Below, in pieces: positions 1-7,342 of a stretch of 64,000 nt of DNA. Origin of the DNA: Engelhardtia mirabilis (lineage in GTDB: Bacteria > Planctomycetota > UBA1135 > GCA-002686595); assembly GCF_007748095.1 (NCBI RefSeq), contig NZ_CP036287.1:3162001-3226000 (forward strand), read 5' to 3'. The notes beneath the pieces were generated by a model. That model searched no databases. It was not told where the DNA came from and worked only from the letters and a program-made list of their open reading frames with translations. Both the position numbers and the translations under genes were made by a program. Each line of letters begins with the position of its first letter. Position 1 is the first letter of the stretch.

Positions 1-1
1 G

Positions 2-469
2 TCCGGGAGACCTGAGCGGCGCCTGTCGCGCCGCACCGATCTGGCCGACGGCCTGGCCTGGCTCGAGGCCCTGACGGCGGGCGGCGATGAGGGCTTCGGT
101 CCGGGGCTGCGCTCCGAGCCGGTGCGGCGGGCCGGACGGGTGGTCGCCATCGGCGACCTGGCGGACGCATCCGCCCGCGCCCTGATGGAGCTCTCGCGGG
201 GCGGGCGCGAGGTGCTGTTGGCGCAGGTGCTCGCGCCCCACGAACTCGACCCGCCCCTCGGTCCCGTGCGCTGGGTCTGCCCCGAGACCGGCGAGGCCCT
301 GGAGCTGGCGGTCGATTCGAACCTGCGCGCCGAGTACGAGCGCGAGCTCAATCGCGAGCTGGAGGGCTGGCGCGCGCGCTGCGCGGTGCACGGGGTGCGC
401 TACCTGGCCACGTCGAGCGCTCGGCCCTTCGAGGACGTGGCCCTCGAGCTCTTCGGGGGTGCGCCGTGA
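2..469 (+). CDS. DUF58 domain protein, C-terminal part (5' end outside window)
   Basis: The frame is open from the first bases and has no start inside the window, so only about 155 C-terminal residues are visible. The tail matches the end of DUF58 proteins: a short segment on drawing from or adding to a shared buffer-like strand, then PETGEALEL, a YERELNREL helix and a closing YLATSSARPFEDV segment. DUF58 proteins are cytoplasmic or membrane-anchored partners of MoxR ATPases and BatA-type proteins in envelope or stress complexes; their biochemical role is poorly known. The next gene, a BatA-type protein, overlaps the stop codon by one base (TGATG), so the two are translationally coupled. Family call is fairly firm from sequence plus context. 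Confidence 0.7.
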   Translation, partial: SGRPERRLSRRTDLADGLAWLEALTAGGDEGFGPGLRSEPVRRAGRVVAIGDLADASARALMELSRGGREVLLAQVLAPHELDPPLGPVRWVCPETGEALELAVDSNLRAEYERELNRELEGWRARCAVHGVRYLATSSARPFEDVALELFGGAP

Positions 470-1776
470 TGGGGCTCGCACTCGACCGACCGGGGTTCCT
501 GTGGCTGCTGCTGGTACCGCTCGGGTTGCTACTCGTCGCGAGTCTGCCGACCCGGGCTCCGGACCTCGGCGTCGGCACGCTCGAGGTCTGGCGTCGGGTG
601 GCCCGGGAAGTGGGCGTGCGCGGTGAGCGCCGGCGTCGGCGCGTGCCCCTGTGGTTGGCGCTCCTGTGTGGTGGCCTCGCGGCGGCGGTCCTCGGTCTGG
701 CCGAGCCGCAGCAGGCCCGCGCCACGACTCCGCCCACCATCGACGTGGTGATCGAGCCGGGGCCGGCCCTGACCGTCGCCTTCGTGGGCCCTGGGGGTGC
801 GCAGGGCGGGACGCGCTTCGAGCGCGGTTGCGCCCAGGTGTTGGACCTCGTGGGCCGCAGCGAGGGCCGCGCGCGCCTGCGTTGGCACGCGGGCCGAGAG
901 GTGATCGAGACGAGTCAGGCAGAGCCCCCGCCGCTCACGAGCAGGGCTCTGATCGAAGCGCCAGCGGTCGACTGGGAGCGTTGGGATCGACCGGGTGTGG
1001 TCTGGCTCCTCTCGGCGCCGCCCGAGCGAGCTCCGAACGCCGCCTCCTGGGTCGCGACCGGCGGCGCCGCGGCGCCCGGGCCCATCGACGTGCGCGGGGG
1101 ACGGGTGGCCGTCTGGGATTCGGGCACGGTCACGGAGCGGCCCTTCGACGGCGCCCCGCCAGTGCTGGAGCTCGACCCGCACACTCCCGAGCCCTGGCGC
1201 ACCCTCGCGGAGCTGTGGGCCCGAGCGCGGGGACTCGCGACGACCCAGGTGCCCGGCGGCGACGAGGTCGACGTGGTGCTGTCCGTGTCCGTGGTCGGCG
1301 CGGTCGCGGAAGGTCCGCCGCGTCGTTGCGGGCGAGACGGCTGGTCGATCCCCGTGGTGATCGCCCAGGGTGGAGCCGTGTCGACGGAAGACGCACCTTG
1401 GCTCGAGTGGAGGGGGGAAGTGGTCGCCTGGGAAAGCCCGGGACGGTTGACCCTGGTCGCGGGACCCTGGGGCGAGCCCGAGGGGGACCCCGCAGCCTTC
1501 GCCCTGTCGGTCGGACGACTCTTGGACCGCTTGCAACTTCCGCCCCGCGGCACGGCGCCGATCGCCGCCCGCTGGAGCCGCGGGTCTCCTGCGAGTCACC
1601 GGGGAGCCAGCGCCCAGCGCGGGTCCGAGCGCGATCGATCCCTGGCCCATTGGCCGCTGCTCGTGGCCGCGGTCGCCCTGACCGCGGCTGCTGCGGCCAG
1701 CGGGACCACTCGTCGCCGCGTTCAGGCGGCGTCCGAGGCCGCGTCTTCGACTTCGCTGGGACCCACGTCGCCGTAG
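469..1776 (+). CDS. BatA-type membrane protein (aerotolerance regulator N-terminal domain)
   Basis: This 435-residue protein starts with a hydrophobic helix (GFLWLLLVPLGLLLVASL, about residues 8-27), then a second helix at about 63-82, the usual layout of the BatA N-terminal domain. A middle region of about 300 residues of mixed character follows, and there is a last membrane helix near residues 395-410. No complete von Willebrand A domain with a MIDAS motif can be seen. The ATG shares its A with the TGA of the DUF58 gene; a GTG three bases upstream is an alternative start. BatA and DUF58 proteins are commonly encoded together with a MoxR ATPase, which would lie left of the window. The last 55 bases overlap the 3' end of the convergent gene at 1722-2759. 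Confidence 0.7.
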   Translation: MGLALDRPGFLWLLLVPLGLLLVASLPTRAPDLGVGTLEVWRRVAREVGVRGERRRRRVPLWLALLCGGLAAAVLGLAEPQQARATTPPTIDVVIEPGPALTVAFVGPGGAQGGTRFERGCAQVLDLVGRSEGRARLRWHAGREVIETSQAEPPPLTSRALIEAPAVDWERWDRPGVVWLLSAPPERAPNAASWVATGGAAAPGPIDVRGGRVAVWDSGTVTERPFDGAPPVLELDPHTPEPWRTLAELWARARGLATTQVPGGDEVDVVLSVSVVGAVAEGPPRRCGRDGWSIPVVIAQGGAVSTEDAPWLEWRGEVVAWESPGRLTLVAGPWGEPEGDPAAFALSVGRLLDRLQLPPRGTAPIAARWSRGSPASHRGASAQRGSERDRSLAHWPLLVAAVALTAAAAASGTTRRRVQAASEAASSTSLGPTSP

Positions 1777-2759
1777 CGCTTGCGGAACGCCGCCAGGGCC
1801 ACGAGCCCGACCACGACGCCGAACCACAGGGTGCACAGGCGAGCCAGGATCACCGCGGCAGCGGCCTGCGAGCGCGCCACCTCGATGGCGATCGCCGGTG
1901 CCATGGAGGCCTCGAGGCCGGGCTGTACCTGGCGCCGCAGGAGGGTCCCCAGCAGGCCTTCGGTGACCCCCAGTCCGCCCGGCACCAGCACGGCCACCGC
2001 GCCGCCGACGGCGCTGATCGAGTAGGCGAAGACGCAGAACAGGAACGGCACTTCGGTGTCGGCGACGGCGCTCGCGATCAGCCAGAAGCCCACGCACTCC
2101 AGGCCCCAGGAGACCATCGAAAGCAGGGTCGGGCCGATGACCTCGCGCGGGGAGAGCAGCAGGCGCGTGCTCTCGAAGGCGCCCTCGACCTTACCGGCCA
2201 GGCGCCAGAAGTAGGGCGTGCGCGAGACCGTCTTCGCCACCAGTCGAGCGAAGGTGCGCGATCCGGCCAGGCCGATGCCGAAGACGCACAGGGCCAGGGT
2301 GGCCCAGAAGATCAGTTGGTACTCGGGGCTGGTGGCGATGCCACCGACCGCGACCAGCAGCAGGTAGCCGAGCAGGTCGGTCACCCGCTCGGCGACCACG
2401 ATCGGTGCGCTCTTGTGGACCGGCGTGCCGCTGGTGCGCCGCAGCAACCAGGACTTGAGCACCTCACCCATCTTCCCGGGCGTGATGCCCATGGAGAAGC
2501 CGGCCAGGTACACGGTCCACGAGTCGCGCAGGGAGATCTCGATGCCCAAGAGACGCCGATAGCGCTCCCACTTGAGGAAGCGCAGGGCGTAGTTGGTGAA
2601 CGAGAGGGCGCAGGCCGCGGGCACGATCCAGAGCGGGAAGTCGGCCAGGGCCTCGGCCAGGCTGTCGGTGCCGCGCCAGAAGACCATCGCGCTGTAGAGC
2701 GCGATGCCCAGCCCCAGGCCGACGGCCATGCGTCTGCCGATGTTGCCACCGTTCGCCAT
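1722..2759 (-). CDS. Flippase-like / lysylphosphatidylglycerol synthase TM-region family membrane protein
   Basis: A 345-residue polytopic membrane protein with about eight hydrophobic helices. The pattern resembles the UPF0104/LPG-synthase transmembrane family (PF03706): the segment SFTNYALRFLKWERYRRLLG (about 60-80), then GFSMGITPGKMGEVLKSWLL (about 97-116), and ERVTDLLGYLLLVAVGG near 130. There is no soluble aminoacyl-transfer domain, so it is more likely a lipid or polyprenol-linked substrate flippase or accessory protein than an aminoacyl-PG synthase. The start chosen is MANGGNIGRR, 13 bases downstream of the stop of the NhaC gene, so the two probably form an operon. An in-frame ATG further upstream would run into the NhaC coding region and is less likely. 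The 3' end overlaps the convergent BatA-type gene by 55 bases. Confidence 0.72.
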   Translation of the reverse strand: MANGGNIGRRMAVGLGLGIALYSAMVFWRGTDSLAEALADFPLWIVPAACALSFTNYALRFLKWERYRRLLGIEISLRDSWTVYLAGFSMGITPGKMGEVLKSWLLRRTSGTPVHKSAPIVVAERVTDLLGYLLLVAVGGIATSPEYQLIFWATLALCVFGIGLAGSRTFARLVAKTVSRTPYFWRLAGKVEGAFESTRLLLSPREVIGPTLLSMVSWGLECVGFWLIASAVADTEVPFLFCVFAYSISAVGGAVAVLVPGGLGVTEGLLGTLLRRQVQPGLEASMAPAIAIEVARSQAAAAVILARLCTLWFGVVVGLVALAAFRKRYGDVGPSEVEDAASDAA

Positions 2760-2772
2760 CGCAGGGGCCCGC

Positions 2773-4920
2773 TCAGGTGGCGGGGGCGGGCTCCGCGGGC
2801 GTGGGGGCCTCGTCGACCTTCTTGCCGAGCAGGCGCATGATCGCATACAGGGCCGTCGCGGACAGCACCAGCGAGATCCAGGGCGACATGCCGAAGTAGG
2901 CACAGGGCAGGTAGCCGCAGGTGATCGAGACGCCCATGACCGTCAAGGCATAGGGCGCTTGGGTGCGGACATGGTCGATGTGGTCCGACGCGCTGGCGAT
3001 CGAGGACAGCACCGTGGTGTCCGAGATGGGCGAGCAGTGGTCACCGAAGATGGCGCCTTCGAGCACCGCACCGATGGACAGGAACATCAGGCCCATGGAG
3101 CCGATCGGCAGGTCCGCGCCCAGGCGGTAGGAGAGCCCGACGACCAGGGGCAGCAGGATCCCCATGGTCGACCAGGACGAACCCGTGGCGAAGGCCGTGA
3201 AGCCGGCCAGCAGGAGCAACGCCACTGGCAGCAGCCAGGCAGGCATCGCGCTCTCGACCAGTGCCGTCAGGTAGGGCTGGGTACCGAGCGCGCCGCAGAC
3301 GTCGCCGATCATCCAAGCCGAATAGAGGATGCCGAGGGCCACACCCATGGACTTGAAGGTGTTCCAGGCGGCTCGCAGGACCTCGCCGATGCCCAGGTTC
3401 GCCGTGACGGTGCCCAGTGCAGCGAGGCCGAACCCGACCGCCGAGCCGATCGCCAGGGGCTTGTTGCCGCTGCCGTCGTAGAGCACCTGGGTAATGCCCG
3501 TGAGCGTGAAGAACTCCCCTGCGCTCATCTCGAACGCACCGCCGAAGGACGCGATCACGTACAGCGTCGTGCCCACGAAACCCAGCAGCGGCAGGACCGC
3601 GCGCCAGGCGGCCGGCACCACACCCGCCGCCGGCTCGAGGTTGGTGGCCGAGTCGCTGACCATGGGCGTGCCCCCTTCGCGGATGACGCGGCCGGTGGTG
3701 CGCGCGCGGACTTCGGCGGCGAGCATCGGCCCGAAGTCGCGCCCGGTGAAGACGATCACCGCAACCATGATCAGGGTCAGGATGCAGTAGAAGCGGTAGG
3801 GCAGGGTCTGCAGGAAGACCTGGTACCCGTCCGTGGTCAGGAGGCCGGCCGCAGGGAGCTGGGCCGCGAAGGTGCCCACCTCGAACGCGATCCAGGTGGA
3901 GAAGATCGAGAGGCCCGCAACCGGCGCGGCCGTGGAGTCGACGATGTAGGCCAGCTTCTCCCGCGCGACGCGGAAGCGGTCGGTCAGCGGCCGCATGGTC
4001 GAGCCGACCAGCACCGTGTTCGCGTAGTCGTCGAAGAACACGGCCAGTCCCATCAACCACGTGGCGATCTGGGTCGTGCGCGCGTCCTTGGCCAAGCGGC
4101 GCAGGGAGTTCATCAACCCGCGGATGCCTCCGTTGCGCGTGAGGTTGCCGACCATCGCCAACATCAGGACCACGAAGATCACGATGTAGAGATCGTTGGC
4201 AGAGACCAACCGATCCCAGAGGTAGACGGTTGGGACGTCGATAGCGCCCTGACCGAGGGCCGGGAGCAGGTTGGCCCCTCGGTGCAGCTGGACCAGGATC
4301 GACCCGCCGAGGATCCCGACGCCGAGTGAGAGCAGAGGGCGGCGGGTGACGATCGCCAAGAGGATCGCAAGCACCGGCGGGAGCAGCGAACGCGAACCCG
4401 GCGGCGTCCAGGGTCGGAAGGCGTCGAGACTCGAGTCCTCGGAGGGCGACGGCCGGTAGCTCAGTTCGAGGCCGCCATCGACGCGGCGCAGGCTCAGCGC
4501 GGCCCCGCCCGGCACCGCCTCTTGCTCACCGTCCACGGACAGAGAGAGGTGTCGTTCGGCCTCCGCGAAGGATCGCAGGCCCATCACGATCGAGCGCCGG
4601 GCCAGGGGTTCCAGCTCACGGTCGCTGGCCTCGCCGCCGCCCAGGGCGAGTTGGATCGTTCCGAGCCTGAGGGTGGCCTGGCCCTCAGCGGTGGCGGTCA
4701 CATGGGGGCCATCCAGCAGGGCCGGTGCGAGGAGCAGCTCCGATTCCGCTCCGGAAGACTCGGCCGCTGAGTTCGTCCAGGAGCCCTCACTCACCAGCAA
4801 GTTGGCCTCGAGGGCCGCCAGGCGCGCGGCGCGGGCGGGGTCGGGCCCGCCCGAGAAGAGCAGCGCGGCGACGATCGCAAGGGCCGCGAGCGTCAACGCG
4901 GCAGGTCCGGGGCGGAGCAT
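2773..4920 (-). CDS. NhaC-family Na+/H+ antiporter with an extra N-terminal domain
   Basis: The C-terminal 500 or so residues (of 715) look like an NhaC-family antiporter (PF03553), a membrane protein exchanging Na+ for H+. Typical segments include GLMNSLRRLAKDARTTQIATW, then FFDDYANTVLVGSTMRPL with paired Asp, STAAPVAGLSIFSTWIAFEVG, and ATGSSWSTMGILLPL followed by GDHCSPISDTTVLSS. The first helix (about 7-24) is followed by about 150 residues with no membrane helix, rich in Glu, Ser and Leu, before the transporter helices begin near residue 175. That layout would put the extra domain on one face of the membrane, probably outside. It resembles a substrate-binding or jelly-roll-like cap, but I cannot name it. 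The flippase-like gene follows 13 bases downstream. Confidence 0.8.
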   Translation of the reverse strand: MLRPGPAALTLAALAIVAALLFSGGPDPARAARLAALEANLLVSEGSWTNSAAESSGAESELLLAPALLDGPHVTATAEGQATLRLGTIQLALGGGEASDRELEPLARRSIVMGLRSFAEAERHLSLSVDGEQEAVPGGAALSLRRVDGGLELSYRPSPSEDSSLDAFRPWTPPGSRSLLPPVLAILLAIVTRRPLLSLGVGILGGSILVQLHRGANLLPALGQGAIDVPTVYLWDRLVSANDLYIVIFVVLMLAMVGNLTRNGGIRGLMNSLRRLAKDARTTQIATWLMGLAVFFDDYANTVLVGSTMRPLTDRFRVAREKLAYIVDSTAAPVAGLSIFSTWIAFEVGTFAAQLPAAGLLTTDGYQVFLQTLPYRFYCILTLIMVAVIVFTGRDFGPMLAAEVRARTTGRVIREGGTPMVSDSATNLEPAAGVVPAAWRAVLPLLGFVGTTLYVIASFGGAFEMSAGEFFTLTGITQVLYDGSGNKPLAIGSAVGFGLAALGTVTANLGIGEVLRAAWNTFKSMGVALGILYSAWMIGDVCGALGTQPYLTALVESAMPAWLLPVALLLLAGFTAFATGSSWSTMGILLPLVVGLSYRLGADLPIGSMGLMFLSIGAVLEGAIFGDHCSPISDTTVLSSIASASDHIDHVRTQAPYALTVMGVSITCGYLPCAYFGMSPWISLVLSATALYAIMRLLGKKVDEAPTPAEPAPAT

Positions 4921-5173
4921 GGGCGCACTCTAGCGGCCATCGGTCGTCGGGATCCACGTCCAGCACGCCCATCCGGCGGGCCGCGGCCGACCCCCGCGCG
5001 CAGTTGGCGTCGAGCGAGCCGGACCTTGCTGGTCGGGGTGAGTCGCTCCGGCTGGCAGAACCCGGCGCCGGGAGCCTTCGATCGATTGGGCGGCAGTGGT
5101 TCGGAGGGAGCGGCGGAAGGCAGCTCGGGGCCCGTGGATCGACCTCCGGGCGCCGCGTATCCTGGGCGGGGTG

Positions 5174-5830
5174 ATGAGTCCCCGTTCCCGAGCTTCCCGT
5201 CGCACCGTCCCGGCTGCGACCGCCGACCTCGCCTCGATCGCGTTCCTGGCCATTGCAGGCCCGGCACTTGCGGTCGAGAGTGGCTGGGTGGGGCTCTCTC
5301 CCTGGCTGCTGATCGTCGGCATCGGGCTGCTGGGCGGCTGCCTGGCCTGTCTGTGGCAGATGCTCCAACGGATGGGGGAGCTGCTCGCCGAGTCACGCCG
5401 TCAGGGCGACGAGTTGGCCCAGTTGCGCGAGCGCGTGGCCGGCTGGGTGGGGGACCGCGAGTCCCTCGACCTGCGGCGCATCGAGCACGTCCTGGTGGAT
5501 GTCCGCGACGGTCAGCAGCGGGTCGAGGACGTGCTGCTGCGCACGGTCGAGCTCGCCACCCGTCCCCAGCGCGACGAGGTTCCCACCACGGCGGGCATCG
5601 ACGCGGACGCCCTGGTCGAGCGCATCACCAACCGGGTCCTGGCCCTGGGCTACGACCGCGTGCAGGTGGTCTCGGGGCGTGACGAGATCGCGGCGCTGCC
5701 CGCCGACGGGCGCGGCGAGATCCTGGTCGAGGCCCGGCGCGCGGGCGTGGCTCACAAGGGCCGCGTGCTGATCAAGGGCGGTCGCATCGCCGACATCGAC
5801 ATGCAGCCGCCCTACGCGATGTTTCCCTAG
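5174..5830 (+). CDS. Membrane-anchored coiled-coil protein of unknown function
   Basis: Not recognised as a family. The 218-residue product has two hydrophobic helices near the N terminus (about 18-33 and 41-65), so it probably forms a hairpin in the membrane. A charged, heptad-like helix follows at about 66-130 (MGELLAESRRQGDELAQLRE, then IEHVLVDVRDGQQRVEDVLL), likely a coiled coil. The last 75 residues (ALVERITNRVLALGYDRVQV to the end) look like a small compact domain. ATG at 5174 follows GGGCGGGG; GTG at 5171 is an alternative. It lies between the divergent NhaC gene and asnS, in no clear operon. Confidence 0.55.
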   Translation: MSPRSRASRRTVPAATADLASIAFLAIAGPALAVESGWVGLSPWLLIVGIGLLGGCLACLWQMLQRMGELLAESRRQGDELAQLRERVAGWVGDRESLDLRRIEHVLVDVRDGQQRVEDVLLRTVELATRPQRDEVPTTAGIDADALVERITNRVLALGYDRVQVVSGRDEIAALPADGRGEILVEARRAGVAHKGRVLIKGGRIADIDMQPPYAMFP

Positions 5831-6015
5831 GTCGCGCCTACCCACCTAGCCCCGTCCTGCAGCTGCCGCCGCGCGCGGTAGGACACCGCCTCGACCAGCC
5901 GACGCGAGCCCTTCTCAGCGCACGCGTCAGCCACCTCGTCCCTTGAATCACGTCGACGGCCGCCCGTCGTCGACGCCCCGCAACTCGTTCCGCGCGCCCG
6001 AACCCCGACCCTCCG

Positions 6016-7314
6016 ATGGCCACCATCACCACCGTCTCCCAGCTCGCGAACCACGTCGGCGAATCCGTCACGCTGCAGGGCTGGATCGCCAACAAGAGTT
6101 CCAAGGGCAAGCTGCACTTCGTCCAGTTCCGCGACGGCAGCGGGTTCTGCCAGTGCGTGCTTTTCGTCAAGAACGTGAGCCCCGAGCTGTTCGAGGAGGT
6201 CGGCCGCGCCGGTCAGGAGAGCTCGATCGTGCTCACCGGCGAGGTCAAGGCCGACGAACGCGCCCCCGGCGGTTTCGAGGTCTCGGTGACCGACGGCCGC
6301 GTACTGCAGAACGCCGTCGACTACCCGATCACGCCCAAGGAACACGGCGCGGACTTCCTGCTCTCCAACCGGCACCTGTGGCTGCGCTCGAAGCGGCAGT
6401 GGGCGATCATTCGTGTGCGCGACGCGGTGGCCATGGCGATCCGTCGCTTCTTCGACGGGCGCGGCTTCATCAACCTCGACGCGCCGATGTTCACGCCCAA
6501 CGCCTGCGAGGGGACGTCGAACCTGTTCGAGCTCGACTACTTCGAGCGCAAGGCCTACCTGACCCAGTCCGGTCAGCTCTACGGCGAGGCCGGTGCCATG
6601 GCCCACGGGCGCATCTACACCTTCGGTCCGACCTTCCGCGCCGAGAAGAGCAAGACCCGTCGACACCTGACCGAGTTCTGGATGATGGAACCCGAGGTCG
6701 CCTTCGCGGACCTGGGCGACGTCATGGAGCTGGCCGAGGACATGCTCTGCTTCGTCGTGCAGGAGGTGCTGGAGCGCCGCCGCACGGAACTTGAAGTGCT
6801 CGAACGCGACCTGTCCAAGCTGGAGTGCATCCAGAAGCCCTTCCCGCGCCTGAAGTACGCCGAGGCGGCCAAGATCCTGCTCGAGCATCCGGACTCGGAG
6901 TTCGTCGACGGCGACGACCTGGGCGCGCCGGACGAGACGATCCTGTCGAACATGTACGACCGGCCGCTGATGATCACCCACTACCCGGCCGAGGTGAAGT
7001 CGTTCTACATGAAGCGCGACCCCGAGGACCCGAGCAAGGCCCTGTGCGTGGACGTGCTCGGCACCGAGGGCGTCGGCGAGATGATCGGCGGCAGCCAGCG
7101 GGAGGACGACCTCGACACGCTGCTCGAGCGCATCCGCGAGCACGACCTGCCGGAGCAATACTTCCAGTGGTACCTGGACCTGCGTCGATACGGATCCGTG
7201 CCCCACTCGGGCTTCGGCCTCGGACTCGAGCGCACCGTCGCCTGGATCTGCGGCATCGAGCACGTGCGCGAGGCGATTCCCTTCCCGCGCATGATGTACC
7301 GCATCGAACCCTGA
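6016..7314 (+). CDS. asnS: Asparaginyl-tRNA synthetase
   Basis: This class II aminoacyl-tRNA synthetase charges tRNA-Asn with asparagine using ATP in the cytoplasm. The 432-residue length is normal for bacterial AsnRS. The N-terminal OB-fold anticodon-binding domain occupies about residues 1-110 (VTLQGWIANKSSKGKLHFVQ). Motif 2 is seen in FGPTFRAEKSKTRRHLTEFW and motif 3 in GFGLGLERTVAWICG near the C terminus, followed by EAIPFPRM. MFTPNACEGTSNLFELDYF is typical of AsnRS rather than AspRS. The ATG follows a weak purine stretch. The next gene starts 28 bases downstream behind its own strong ribosome-binding site. Confidence 0.95.
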   Translation: MATITTVSQLANHVGESVTLQGWIANKSSKGKLHFVQFRDGSGFCQCVLFVKNVSPELFEEVGRAGQESSIVLTGEVKADERAPGGFEVSVTDGRVLQNAVDYPITPKEHGADFLLSNRHLWLRSKRQWAIIRVRDAVAMAIRRFFDGRGFINLDAPMFTPNACEGTSNLFELDYFERKAYLTQSGQLYGEAGAMAHGRIYTFGPTFRAEKSKTRRHLTEFWMMEPEVAFADLGDVMELAEDMLCFVVQEVLERRRTELEVLERDLSKLECIQKPFPRLKYAEAAKILLEHPDSEFVDGDDLGAPDETILSNMYDRPLMITHYPAEVKSFYMKRDPEDPSKALCVDVLGTEGVGEMIGGSQREDDLDTLLERIREHDLPEQYFQWYLDLRRYGSVPHSGFGLGLERTVAWICGIEHVREAIPFPRMMYRIEP

Positions 7315-7342
7315 AGCCGTAGCCGCTCAAGGAGGCCCGCCG

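Noticed and set aside
2704..4329. A 541-codon plus-strand open frame
   Set aside because: Antisense to the NhaC gene. Its translation is dominated by Gln, Arg, Asp and Gly without recognisable domains.
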